Shown: piece by piece, positions 54,054-62,402 of the stretch
How the letters are laid out: each line of letters starts with the position of its first letter
Position numbering within the stretch: the stretch's first letter is position 1
Source of the DNA: Chryseobacterium luquanense
Lineage (GTDB): Bacteria; Bacteroidota; Bacteroidia; Flavobacteriales; Weeksellaceae
DNA length: 64,000 bases
Reading direction: 5' to 3'
Assembly (NCBI RefSeq): GCF_026460945.1
Contig: NZ_JAOVZV010000002.1
Coordinates: 1-64,000, forward strand
Notes under the pieces: generated by a model
The model's database searches: none
Seen by the model: the letters and a program-made list of their open reading frames with translations, nothing else
What the model was told of the DNA's origin: nothing
Position numbers and translations under genes: made by a program

Positions 54054-54685
54054 TATTCTTTCTTCTTTAGCAAATCTCCAACATTTTGATCTGAAGTAAT
54101 AATCCATTTTCCAACATTTTTTCCGGGTCTTTTTTCTTCCACTTTTTTCACAAAACTTTTTGCGTCAATAATATCTTCGGCATTGGGTTGTAATTCAATA
54201 TATTTTTTATACGTTTCAAGCATTCTTTCAACCTCATTATAAGTAAGCCCTTCTCTGTACAAAAGCTTTCTATAAGATCTTCCGATGTAATAATTTACTC
54301 CGAAAAACTGTCCGGAATTTGCATCAATTAAATGATAAGCTTTTTCAAAATATTCGATTGCCTTTCTGTAATCCGGTTGATGATTATTGAAATTATTAAT
54401 TCCACCATACCAAAGTGCGGCAGTAAAATCAGGATGAATATTTAAAATTTCCGTGATAAGAGTTTCTGCTTCCTCATTTTTCTCCTGACTGATTAATGTT
54501 AAAACTAATTGAGATTTTAGAATCAAATCATTTGGAGTTTCCTGTAAACCTTTTCTAAAAATCTTTTCAGCTTCAGAAAATTTATTCATTGAAATCAGTT
54601 CATTTCCTTCATCAAGAAGCGCTGCACTGTTTTGGGAAAATGCGAAATTTGAAAATAATATAAGAAGGAAAAAGATTTTTTTCAT
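54053..54685 (-). CDS. Exported TPR protein
   Basis: A 210-residue protein with a signal peptide MKKIFFLLILFSNFAFSQ. The ATG at 54685 begins this peptide; it lies 1 base after the stop of the upstream gene. The mature part has about three tetratricopeptide repeats (ALLDEGNELISMNKFSEAEKIF and later copies around 60-160). The gene ends with TAATG overlap to thiN. Such proteins mediate periplasmic protein contacts. No partner is evident. Confidence 0.82.
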   Translation of the reverse strand: MKKIFFLLILFSNFAFSQNSAALLDEGNELISMNKFSEAEKIFRKGLQETPNDLILKSQLVLTLISQEKNEEAETLITEILNIHPDFTAALWYGGINNFNNHQPDYRKAIEYFEKAYHLIDANSGQFFGVNYYIGRSYRKLLYREGLTYNEVERMLETYKKYIELQPNAEDIIDAKSFVKKVEEKRPGKNVGKWIITSDQNVGDLLKKKE

Positions 54686-54686
54686 T

Positions 54687-55256
54687 TTATCTCTCATTCG
54701 GATTCCAGTATTCTTCCGGTTCGTTATTGATTTTTGAAATGTATCTTGCCAAAACAAAAAGGTAATCTGAAAGTCTATTTAAATATTTAATTAATTCAGG
54801 GCGCACTTCTTCAGATTCATTCAAAAAAACTAAAGAACGCTCTGCTCTTCTGCAAATCGTTCTCGCAGCATGTAAAAAAGTTGCCGATTTTCCACCACCA
54901 GGAAGAATGAAGTATTGAAGAGGTTCTAGTTTTTCTTCAAAAGCATCCATCCATTTTTCTAAATCTTCAATTTCCGTTTCAGAAATAATCAGAGGAAGAC
55001 GAGATTTTCCGTTTGCCAACATTAATTTATCAACCGGAGTTGCCGCTTCAGAACCCACCGTAAACAAATCAAACTGAATTTTTTTTAATTGCTTTAAAAC
55101 CTCTTCATCATTGATATGACTTTTAGAAATTCCTATAAAAGAATTCAGCTCATCGATATTTCCGTAGCTTTCTACTCTTGCACTGGCTTTTGAAACCCGA
55201 GTTCCGCCGTATAAAGCGGTTTGACCTTTGTCTCCTGTTTTGGTGTAAATTTTCAT
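54687..55256 (-). CDS. Cob(I)yrinic acid a,c-diamide adenosyltransferase, PduO type
   Basis: A 189-residue helical enzyme that transfers adenosyl from ATP to cob(I)alamin. The ATP-binding start YTKTGDKGQTALYGGTRVSK and the motif RVESYGNIDELNSFIG (near 28-43), with ICRRAERSLV downstream, identify the PduO/MMAB-type. It is the first gene of the three-gene operon. No cobalamin riboswitch is seen in the 147 bases before it. Confidence 0.93.
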   Translation of the reverse strand: MKIYTKTGDKGQTALYGGTRVSKASARVESYGNIDELNSFIGISKSHINDEEVLKQLKKIQFDLFTVGSEAATPVDKLMLANGKSRLPLIISETEIEDLEKWMDAFEEKLEPLQYFILPGGGKSATFLHAARTICRRAERSLVFLNESEEVRPELIKYLNRLSDYLFVLARYISKINNEPEEYWNPNER

Positions 55257-55403
55257 AGGTATATTTTCATTGATTTAAACACCATGTGTAATAATGGTGA
55301 TTTCGAAAGACTAAATTACTTTTTTATAATTATGCAGACAAATTAAGATTGATTTTGGTATTTTTTATTTAATTTTAAAACACCAATCATAAAAATTATT
55401 TCC

Positions 55404-56132
55404 ATGCAAACCAATCAACAACTAAGCGACTTAATGGCGCTCGATTTGGGAATCAACTTAATTAACAGAAGGCCTTATGCAAAAGAGGTTTTTAAATGGC
55501 AGGATATTGAACTGCTTCCCCATTCTTCCACAGATACTTTACTATGCGAAATCTACGAATGGAACGGAAGAAATTGGCGAACTACCAACAACAATCTCAT
55601 AGGGTATTTGTTTTCAGGTGAACAATTGAATACTGTAAAAAATCAATTATTGAATATTCCAAAACATACTGCGCTCATTCCTGATTTTGAATTTACAAAA
55701 GACAGTATGATCGAATACGGATTATCTCTACCTTCTTTATTTAATATTGGAGTGAATGGAAATATCAACAATGCAAAAAATTTCTCAGTTCGTGTAAATG
55801 GAGTAACAAAATCGAGAATTACCAATATCGATTCGCCGGGAATTGAAATTTTGAAGAGTTTTTCAGCGTTTACACAGTCGAAATCTAAAACTTACCGCAA
55901 AAATATTAAGTTTAATTATCTCAGTATTTCTTTATTTTATGCAGAAAGTGTAGAAATTTTCCTTGAAAAAGAATCAGGAGTAGGTTTGGATGTCAGTTTT
56001 CAGACAACAAATGTAAACGTAGAAGCAAAAATTGATACCGATACTAAAAAACATTTTGTCTTAAAATACTCAGGAAATCAGGCGCCTTTTGCGGCAAAAT
56101 TCACAAAAGGAAAAGATTTTAATGTGGAATGA
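55404..56132 (+). CDS. Orphan soluble protein, unrecognised
   Basis: A 242-residue protein without signal peptide, membrane segments or known motif. The N-terminal third is polar and rich in tryptophan/tyrosine (KWQDIELLPHSSTDTLLCEIYEWNG). The middle and C-terminal parts are rich in alternating hydrophobic/polar beta strands (FNIGVNGNINNA; NYLSISLFYAESVEIFLE; GVGLDVSFQTTNVNVEAK). The ATG is preceded by A-rich sequence. Nothing nearby forms an operon; the next gene is convergent hemB. I do not assign a function. Confidence 0.65.
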   Translation: MQTNQQLSDLMALDLGINLINRRPYAKEVFKWQDIELLPHSSTDTLLCEIYEWNGRNWRTTNNNLIGYLFSGEQLNTVKNQLLNIPKHTALIPDFEFTKDSMIEYGLSLPSLFNIGVNGNINNAKNFSVRVNGVTKSRITNIDSPGIEILKSFSAFTQSKSKTYRKNIKFNYLSISLFYAESVEIFLEKESGVGLDVSFQTTNVNVEAKIDTDTKKHFVLKYSGNQAPFAAKFTKGKDFNVE

Positions 56133-56156
56133 TTTTTTTGAATTATAAGTTAAAAA

Positions 56157-56216
56157 TTATGAATTATGAGTTAATTGGAAACTAAAGATTCTTCGGCAAT
56201 AACTCATAATTCATAA
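56157..56216. repeat. Long inverted repeat between convergent genes
   Basis: A perfect 17-bp inverted repeat (56157-56173 with 56200-56216, TTATGAATTATGAGTTA type) encloses a 26-base loop with TTCGGC. It contains the AATTCAT word of the window's left edge. It could serve as a terminator for both genes, though it lacks a T-run. Confidence 0.8.
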
Positions 56217-56231
56217 CCTCATTTCAAACTT

Positions 56232-57221
56232 TTATCTGTTTAGAAGGATCGCAGCTTCTTTTGCGGCATAAGTGAAGATCATATCGGCTCCTGCTCTTTT
56301 AAAACAGGTTAAACTTTCAATAATTGCTTTATCATTGTCTAACCAACCGTTTTGAGCTGCAGCTTTCAACATTGCATATTCTCCGCTTACATTGTAAACG
56401 GCAATCGGTAAATCAATAACTTCACGAACTTTTGCCACAATATCCAAATACGGAAGTCCGGGTTTAATCATAATAATATCTGCACCTTCTTCCACGTCTT
56501 TAAAAACTTCGTTTAAAGCTTCACGGGAATTGTGAAAATCCATCTGATACGTTTTTTTATCTTTTGGAATTTCCATATCGTCTTTTGGAGCGCTGTCTAA
56601 AGCACTTCTGAAAGGTCCGTAAAAAGAACTTGCATATTTTGCGGCATAGCTTAAAATTCCCACATCATGAAATCCGCTTTCTTCCAACGCTTCACGAATA
56701 GTCGAAACTCTGCCATCCATCATATCGCTTGGTGCCACAATATCGGCTCCGGCTTCTGCATGTGAAACAGCCATTTTTGCTAAAGCGTCGTTGGTTGCAT
56801 CGTTAATAATTTTTCCGTTTTCTATAATTCCGTCGTGACCGTAAATTGAATAAGGATCTAAAGCAACATCGGGCATAATTATCATTTCAGGAATAGCATC
56901 TTTGATTGCTTTAATCGTGTTTTGCATTAATCCATCTTTATTCCAGGCTTCTTTTCCGGTATTGTCTTTCAAATGATCTGAAACTTTCATATAAAGATTA
57001 ACCGCTTTTACACCTAATGAAAATAACTCTTTACATTCTTTTACCGTTAAATCGATGCTTCGTCTGAAAATTCCAGGCATTGAAGCGATGGCTTCTTCCT
57101 TATTTTCACCTTCCATCACGAAAATCGGCATTACAAAATCATTGACTGAAAGACTGCATTCTCTCACTAAACCTCTCATTGATTCATTCACTCTTAGTCT
57201 TCTGTTTCTAGAATATATCAT
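56232..57221 (-). CDS. hemB: Porphobilinogen synthase (delta-aminolevulinate dehydratase)
   Basis: A 329-residue enzyme that joins two 5-aminolevulinate molecules to porphobilinogen, an early step of heme and cobalamin synthesis. The Schiff-base lysines are K195 (SYAAKYASSFYGPFR) and K253 (MIKPGLPYLD). The metal-site loop reads VALDPYSIYGHDG, with A120, D122 and D130 in place of the three zinc-binding cysteines, so it should be of the magnesium or zinc-independent class. Its length is normal. The gene has its own -7 element and is divergent from the small T9SS protein gene. Confidence 0.96.
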   Translation of the reverse strand: MIYSRNRRLRVNESMRGLVRECSLSVNDFVMPIFVMEGENKEEAIASMPGIFRRSIDLTVKECKELFSLGVKAVNLYMKVSDHLKDNTGKEAWNKDGLMQNTIKAIKDAIPEMIIMPDVALDPYSIYGHDGIIENGKIINDATNDALAKMAVSHAEAGADIVAPSDMMDGRVSTIREALEESGFHDVGILSYAAKYASSFYGPFRSALDSAPKDDMEIPKDKKTYQMDFHNSREALNEVFKDVEEGADIIMIKPGLPYLDIVAKVREVIDLPIAVYNVSGEYAMLKAAAQNGWLDNDKAIIESLTCFKRAGADMIFTYAAKEAAILLNR

Positions 57222-57249
57222 CTTTGGAATACTTTTTGAATATTTATTG

Positions 57250-57257
57250 CAAATTTA
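57250..57257 (-). promoter_or_regulatory. -7 element (TAAATTTG) of hemB
   Basis: The minus-strand match to TAnnTTTG lies about 30 bases before the hemB ATG, with no -33 TTG. Confidence 0.45.
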
Positions 57258-57279
57258 ATATAAGTTATATAAAAAACTA

Positions 57280-57310
57280 TTGCAGAGAATTATATAATTT
57301 ATTATTTTTG
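57280..57310 (+). promoter_or_regulatory. Strong flavobacterial promoter of the small T9SS protein gene
   Basis: TTG at 57280-57282, 20 bases, then TATTTTTG at 57303-57310. Together with the mdh promoter it is the best TTG-N19-20-TAnnTTTG match I found. Transcription would start about 25 bases before the ATG. Confidence 0.7.
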
Positions 57311-57339
57311 TTAGTAATATTTATGCAAAATTTACGTTG

Positions 57340-57690
57340 ATGAAAAAACTTTTACTTTTATTTATCTTTATTACAGCTTCTATCGGGTTTTCCGATAATT
57401 TAAAAGCGCAAATAAAGGAACCAAATTCAACTTCTCAAAAGTCAGATGATGGAGTGCTTACTGCATATCCTAATCCTGCGAAAGACTTTTTGATGGTGAA
57501 AGCTAAAGATACTTCGTTAAAAATAAAGAATGTTACATTTTATTCTATATTAGGAACTCAAGTTGCTACTTATAATGTAAACAGTAACAGTTCAGAAATA
57601 AATATCCAAAGATTGAAGCCCGGCAAATATTTAATAAGATATATTCTAAGCGACAATACGCAAAAAGTTACTCAAATAGTAAAACAATAA
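57340..57690 (+). CDS. Stand-alone T9SS type A sorting-domain protein
   Basis: A 116-residue exported protein: a signal peptide (about 1-24, ending SDNLKAQ), a 16-residue linker and then only a T9SS type A sorting domain (LTAYPNPAKDFLMVKAK...GKYLIRYILSDNTQKVTQIVKQ). No cargo domain lies between signal and sorting domain. The ATG at 57340 is used; a TTG three bases earlier extends the frame. Its role is unknown; it might be a small surface protein, or an occupant or regulator of the T9SS. It has its own strong promoter and terminator. Confidence 0.85.
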   Translation: MKKLLLLFIFITASIGFSDNLKAQIKEPNSTSQKSDDGVLTAYPNPAKDFLMVKAKDTSLKIKNVTFYSILGTQVATYNVNSNSSEINIQRLKPGKYLIRYILSDNTQKVTQIVKQ

Positions 57691-57695
57691 TACTG

Positions 57696-57724
57696 AAATC
57701 CTGATCAACATCAGGATTTTTTCT
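57696..57724 (+). terminator. Terminator of the small T9SS protein gene
   Basis: A perfect 10-bp stem (57696-57705 with 57710-57719) with a 4-base loop, followed by TTTT. Confidence 0.85.
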
Positions 57725-57791
57725 TTTAGCAAGATTCTCTTTAATTCCGTAACTTTCGGGATATTTTTATACTAACTATAAAAACAATTTA

Positions 57792-58703
57792 ATGCTAAAA
57801 GCTGAACATATTACTAAGACCTACAATGCAGGAAAAAAAATAGCATTGGATGATTTTAGCATAAACGTCCCGACAGGAAGTATTTATGGTCTTCTAGGAC
57901 CAAACGGAGCGGGAAAAACATCATTCATCAGAATTATCAATCAGATTACACAAGCCGATTCGGGAGAAGTTTTAATTAATGGCGAAAAACTTAATCCTAA
58001 CCATATTAAAGACATCGGTTACATGCCGGAAGAACGTGGTCTTTATAAAAATATGAGCGTGGGTGATCAAATTCTTTATTTCGGGGAACTGAAAGGGATG
58101 AAAAAAAGTGACGCTTTAAATGAAGCAAAAAAGTGGTTTGATAAACTGAATATCGATCAATGGTGGAAGAAAAAACTGTCTGAACTTTCCAAAGGAATGG
58201 CTCAGAAAATACAATTCGTTGTAACCGTTCTTCACAGACCTCATCTTTTGATTTTAGACGAACCGTTTTCTGGTTTTGATCCTGTGAATGCCAATTTAAT
58301 TAAAGATCAAATCATCGAACTTAAAAACAACGGAACCACCATTATCCTTTCCACACACAGAATGGAAAGTGTTGAGGAAATGTGTGATTATGTGGCTTTG
58401 ATTAATAATTCCAAAAAAATTATTGATGGAAAAGTTTTTGATGTTCGTGAGAAATTCAAGAAAAATATTTTTGGCGTTACCTTATCAGAAGTAAATGACA
58501 CCCAATTTGATCAGTTTAAAGACAAGTATGGAATTTTCAATATGACCAATGAAAATAATCTTATTTCTTTTGATCTGAAAAACGAAGCAGACCAAAACAG
58601 TATTCTTTTAGATTTGGTTAACGTAGGAAAAGTAAGGTCTTTTGACGAAAGGATTCCGAGCATGAATGAAGTATTTATTAATGCGGTAAGCAATCACTCT
58701 TAA
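57792..58703 (+). CDS. ABC exporter ATP-binding protein, NatA-like
   Basis: A 303-residue ATPase. Walker A is GPNGAGKTS near 37-45, the signature SELSKGMAQKIQF near 134, Walker B LLILDEPFSGFDP near 154, and the H-loop STHRM. A C-terminal DUF4162-like extension (about 220-303) is typical of NatA-type exporters. It lies 4 bases before the permease gene and forms an operon with it. A second exporter of this sort lies at 161-1911. Substrate unknown; Na+ is one option from family knowledge. Confidence 0.92.
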   Translation: MLKAEHITKTYNAGKKIALDDFSINVPTGSIYGLLGPNGAGKTSFIRIINQITQADSGEVLINGEKLNPNHIKDIGYMPEERGLYKNMSVGDQILYFGELKGMKKSDALNEAKKWFDKLNIDQWWKKKLSELSKGMAQKIQFVVTVLHRPHLLILDEPFSGFDPVNANLIKDQIIELKNNGTTIILSTHRMESVEEMCDYVALINNSKKIIDGKVFDVREKFKKNIFGVTLSEVNDTQFDQFKDKYGIFNMTNENNLISFDLKNEADQNSILLDLVNVGKVRSFDERIPSMNEVFINAVSNHS

Positions 58704-58707
58704 TTTT

Positions 58708-60018
58708 ATGAACAATATTTTTTTAATTACAAAAAGAGAATTTCTTACTCAGGTTAAGAAAAAATCTTTCATCATTCTTACTTTATTGGCTCCGTTAATG
58801 ATCATTGCTTTTGGAGCAGTGATTGGGTTTATGTTTAAAGCCAATGAATCTCACAACGTGATTGAAGTCGTTGACAACAGCGGACTATTTAAAGGACAAT
58901 TGAAGTCTGATGAAAAAATCAACTATGTTTTTATTCCTTCTGCTGAAGAACAGGCTAAAGTTAAAAATTTAAAAGGCAACGAACACCTTGACGGAATTTT
59001 GATCCTTCCAGCTTTATCTGGAAAAAATCTTGATGATATTGAAAAAAGCACAAGATTGGTTGTAAATACCAAAATTGGCCTTGATACGAAACAGCAAATT
59101 ATTTCTGACATTACGAATGTCATCAAGAAAGAAAAAATAAAGCAACTCGGAATTCAGGAGTCACAACTTGAAAATTTAGATAAAAGCTTTACTTTAAAAA
59201 CCATTAATGTTTCTGAGGATAATAAGGAAGATTCTGATTTGGCATTTGGGGTAAAAAGTGTTCTGAGTATGGTTTTGATGTATGTGACGTTCATGTTTAT
59301 CTTAATCTATGGCGTTCGAGTAATGCGAAGCGTTTTAGAGGAAAAAAACAATCGAGTTGTTGAAATTATCATTTCATCTGTAAAACCATTTGAGTTGATG
59401 ATGGGGAAAATTTTGGGGGTAACTTTGGTTGCTTTAACTCAATTTATCGTTTGGATTACAATGTCTGTTATTGGTGCATTGGTATTAAACACAGGCTTCG
59501 CCTCGCTTCAAAAGACGATTCCTGGAGGAAACGAGGAAATGATGAGTAAGCTCGATATTGCTCAAATTGCTACACAAGCTTCCCACAGTTTATTGGAAAT
59601 GAATTTCCCGCTGATTATTTTTGTATTCATCATATTTTTCCTTTTAGGATATATGTTCTACAGCTCAGTTTACGCTGCAATTGGTTCTGCAGTTGATAAT
59701 GAAACAGAAACTCAGCAATTCACTTTATTTGCCATTCTTCCGCTAACTTTAGGGATGTATGGAAGTATTTCTGTGATTAATAATCCTGATGGACCGGTTG
59801 GATTCTGGATGTCTATCATTCCATTTACTTCGCCTGTTGCGATGGTGGCGAGAATTCCGTTTGGAGTTCCGGCTTGGCAGATTGCTTTGTCTATAGGATT
59901 GCTTTTAGGAACAACAATTTTTATGATTTTCTTAGCTGGGAAAATATACAGAGTCGGAATTTTGATGTATGGAAATAAAGCAACTTTGAAGGAAATCTGG
60001 AAGTGGATTAGAAGCTAA
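58708..60018 (+). CDS. ABC exporter permease, NatB-like (ABC-2)
   Basis: A 436-residue membrane protein with an N-terminal helix near 21-42, a large extracytoplasmic domain (about 45-180) and a bundle of five or so helices from about 185 to 425. The signature VLEEKNNRVVEIIISSVKPFELMMGKILG is that of NatB/YhaP-like permeases. It starts 4 bases after the ATPase stop. The following gene begins 22 bases after its stop, possibly in the same transcript. Confidence 0.9.
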   Translation: MNNIFLITKREFLTQVKKKSFIILTLLAPLMIIAFGAVIGFMFKANESHNVIEVVDNSGLFKGQLKSDEKINYVFIPSAEEQAKVKNLKGNEHLDGILILPALSGKNLDDIEKSTRLVVNTKIGLDTKQQIISDITNVIKKEKIKQLGIQESQLENLDKSFTLKTINVSEDNKEDSDLAFGVKSVLSMVLMYVTFMFILIYGVRVMRSVLEEKNNRVVEIIISSVKPFELMMGKILGVTLVALTQFIVWITMSVIGALVLNTGFASLQKTIPGGNEEMMSKLDIAQIATQASHSLLEMNFPLIIFVFIIFFLLGYMFYSSVYAAIGSAVDNETETQQFTLFAILPLTLGMYGSISVINNPDGPVGFWMSIIPFTSPVAMVARIPFGVPAWQIALSIGLLLGTTIFMIFLAGKIYRVGILMYGNKATLKEIWKWIRS

Positions 60019-60040
60019 TTGAAATACAGATCAATTTGAA

Positions 60041-60703
60041 ATGGGAATCGGAAGACGAGAATTTATAAAATTAGTGAGCATGAGCTTTTTAGGAGTTGCA
60101 ATTGATCCTTTGAAAGCTGTACTAACTAATAATAATATTTACGTCAATAAAAAACTTGGAATTTATTTTGTAAAACCCGAAAATTGGGGTTTTATTGCAG
60201 TAAAAGATTTCGGCACGCTGAAAAACAAACAGTTAATAGGATCGGGACTTGAAGAAGATAGCGATGAAATATGGAAAGAACTTGGGGACCCAATCTGTAT
60301 GATCACTAAATTCTATGAAAATGCTCCTGAATATTATGGAATTTTTTCGCCAACAATAACTTTAAACGTAACTCCAAAATCTGAACTTGAATATTTAGGA
60401 TGTGTAACTTTTGAAGAAATAATTGAAATGTCTGCAATAGGAACTTCATCACTTCTGAAAGATTTCAAAATAATAAGAGAATATATTCCTTATACTATTA
60501 ACAATATTAAATTTCATGAATTTGATGCGGAATATCTCTTTGAGCATATTGAAATAGATAAACCACTTTTAGTGGAGCTTAAAATTCTTAAAACCGAGCA
60601 TAATGGATACTATTATGATTTTAATTTCCATCAGTCTAAAACGCAAAATCAAACTGCAGAAGTTGAATTTCAAAAGTTCATCAGTTCAATTCAACTTATT
60701 TAA
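60041..60703 (+). CDS. Tat-signal-like exported protein, PsbP-like
   Basis: A 220-residue protein whose N-terminus GRREFIKLVSMSFLGVAID fits a twin-arginine signal (R5, R6, hydrophobic core to about 20) rather than a Sec signal. The mature part is alpha/beta and starts with NKKLGIYFVKPENWGF, resembling PsbP/DUF1795-type folds in pattern; this is tentative. It lies 22 bases after the NatB-like permease gene. Function unknown, perhaps a cofactor-bearing periplasmic protein. Confidence 0.65.
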   Translation: MGIGRREFIKLVSMSFLGVAIDPLKAVLTNNNIYVNKKLGIYFVKPENWGFIAVKDFGTLKNKQLIGSGLEEDSDEIWKELGDPICMITKFYENAPEYYGIFSPTITLNVTPKSELEYLGCVTFEEIIEMSAIGTSSLLKDFKIIREYIPYTINNIKFHEFDAEYLFEHIEIDKPLLVELKILKTEHNGYYYDFNFHQSKTQNQTAEVEFQKFISSIQLI

Positions 60704-60720
60704 AATTGACTAATATAACA

Positions 60721-60756
60721 AAACTCCCGAAACTTAGTAGCTTCGGGAGTTTTTAT
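60721..60756. terminator. Bidirectional terminator
   Basis: An 11-bp stem (60721-60731 with 60742-60752) with a 10-base loop and a T-run; it separates the Tat-like gene and the convergent porin gene. Confidence 0.85.
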
Positions 60757-60775
60757 GTTTTGATTTGAAAAAATT

Positions 60776-61420
60776 TTATTCAAAAATATAGCTTAAGCTC
60801 AAGCTTATAACCTGCTCAGATTTCTTTTTCGCTGAGTTTGCATCAATCTTAGTCTCATCCAAAATTGGATAAGTATTTGACAATCCAAAATCATATTTCA
60901 AGGCTAATTCAAGCTGTCTTTTATAGCTATATCCTATTCCTGCACCAATGGCAAAGTTAAAAGATTTTGCTTTACCCAGTTGATCTGTTCTGTAGATTTC
61001 ACGGGATTCGTTTTTCACTTTTTGATCAATTAAAAAGTTGAATCTCGGACCAATCAATCCAAAGAATTCTGATTCTGCTTCAGAAAAATATCCTTTGAAA
61101 GAAACAGGTACACTGATGTAATTGTTAGCATAAACTGCGTCATACCCTTTCATACCTTTAGCGTCTTTAGCTTTACCGGATTCTCCGGCTCCGTAATAAA
61201 CAACCTCCGGCTGTAAATAAAACTGATCTGCATTTCCTAAAGGAATTAGTGCCAAAACACCCCCTTGAAAAGCAAACCTTGCTCCCGAAGGATTGTGAGC
61301 ATTTTTAACTCTGGAATAGTTTCCACCTGCAGTAAGACCAAATCTTGTGTTGCGTAAATCAATCTGGGCGAATGATAAAACAGAAAAAGCCAGTGCAGAT
61401 GTTAATAAAATTTTTTTCAT
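60776..61420 (-). CDS. Porin-family outer-membrane beta-barrel protein
   Basis: A 214-residue outer-membrane protein with signal peptide MKKILLTSALAFSVLSFAQ. The mature part begins with RFGLTAGGNYSRV and is composed of eight or so amphipathic strands (OMP_b-brl pattern), ending in SLSLSYIFE with a terminal aromatic/hydrophobic pair. Such barrels of unknown role are common in flavobacteria. The gene starts 18 bases after the sucD stop and may be cotranscribed. Confidence 0.88.
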   Translation of the reverse strand: MKKILLTSALAFSVLSFAQIDLRNTRFGLTAGGNYSRVKNAHNPSGARFAFQGGVLALIPLGNADQFYLQPEVVYYGAGESGKAKDAKGMKGYDAVYANNYISVPVSFKGYFSEAESEFFGLIGPRFNFLIDQKVKNESREIYRTDQLGKAKSFNFAIGAGIGYSYKRQLELALKYDFGLSNTYPILDETKIDANSAKKKSEQVISLSLSYIFE

Positions 61421-61438
61421 ATCGTATTTGTATTTATA

Positions 61439-62311
61439 TTATCCTAAGATTTTCGCTACAGTAGCACCAATATCAGCAGGGGAATCTACTACAGTGATAC
61501 CGTTTTCTCTCATGATTTCCATTTTAGCCTGAGCTGTATCTTCATCACCTCCAACGATTGCACCAGCGTGACCCATTGTTCTTCCTTTAGGAGCAGTTTG
61601 TCCAGCGATGAAACCTACAACAGGTTTTGTAGAACCACTAGCTTTGTACCATCTTGCAGCTTCAGCTTCAAGACCTCCACCGATTTCTCCGATCATTACA
61701 ACCGCTTCAGTTTCAGGATCGTTGATGAATAATTCTAAAGCTTCTTTAGTTGTAGTTCCAATGATTGGGTCTCCACCAATTCCAATTGCAGTAGAAATTC
61801 CGTAACCAGCTCTTACAACTTGGTCAGCTGCTTCATAAGTTAAAGTTCCAGATTTTGAAACGATACCTACTTTACCTGCTTTGAAAACGAAACCTGGCAT
61901 AATACCAATTTTAGCTTCATCAGAAGTGATGATTCCAGGACAGTTTGGCCCGATCAATCTGCAGTCTTTGTCAGCGATATAAGATTTTACTTTCACCATA
62001 TCTGCAACAGGAATACCTTCTGTAATACAAACGATTACTTTAATACCTGCTTCAGCAGCTTCCATGATAGCATCTGCAGCAAATGCAGGTGGTACGAAAA
62101 TGATACTTACATTTGCTCCAGCTTTTGCAACAGCATCAGCCACAGTGTTGAAAACAGGCTTACCTAAGTGCTCGCTTCCTCCTTTTCCTGGAGTAACACC
62201 ACCTACTACGTTTGTTCCGTATTCAATCATCTGACCTGCGTGGAAAGTACCTTCGTTACCAGTAAATCCTTGTACAATTACTTTAGAATCTTTGTTTACT
62301 AAAATTGACAT
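61439..62311 (-). CDS. sucD: Succinate-CoA ligase, alpha subunit
   Basis: A 290-residue subunit that forms succinyl-CoA or ATP/GTP in the TCA cycle. The CoA-binding N-domain starts [18 protein letters not shown]. The phosphohistidine is H248 in [10 protein letters not shown], and [20 protein letters not shown] is intact. The beta-subunit gene sucC is not in the window, which is common in flavobacteria. Its 5' side carries a TAAATTTG element. The porin-like gene follows 18 bases later. Confidence 0.97.
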   Translation of the reverse strand: MSILVNKDSKVIVQGFTGNEGTFHAGQMIEYGTNVVGGVTPGKGGSEHLGKPVFNTVADAVAKAGANVSIIFVPPAFAADAIMEAAEAGIKVIVCITEGIPVADMVKVKSYIADKDCRLIGPNCPGIITSDEAKIGIMPGFVFKAGKVGIVSKSGTLTYEAADQVVRAGYGISTAIGIGGDPIIGTTTKEALELFINDPETEAVVMIGEIGGGLEAEAARWYKASGSTKPVVGFIAGQTAPKGRTMGHAGAIVGGDEDTAQAKMEIMRENGITVVDSPADIGATVAKILG

Positions 62312-62354
62312 TTTATTGTTTTTTAAATTTATTTTCTTAATTTATTAATGCTCA

Positions 62355-62362
62355 CAAATTTA
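62355..62362 (-). promoter_or_regulatory. -7 element (TAAATTTG) of sucD
   Basis: A minus-strand match to TAnnTTTG lies about 44 bases before the sucD ATG, with no -33 TTG. Confidence 0.4.
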
Positions 62363-62402
62363 CTTATTTTTCTTTAATTTTAAATAAATTAGAGGCATTT
62401 GT

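Noticed and set aside
55257..55403. A cobalamin riboswitch upstream of the adenosyltransferase gene
   Set aside because: The stretch is only 147 bases, AT-rich, and no B12-box-like sequence was seen.
56157..56216. An attachment site or phage remnant
   Set aside because: The inverted repeat made of AATTCAT words lies in a plain convergent gap with no integrase or tRNA gene nearby.
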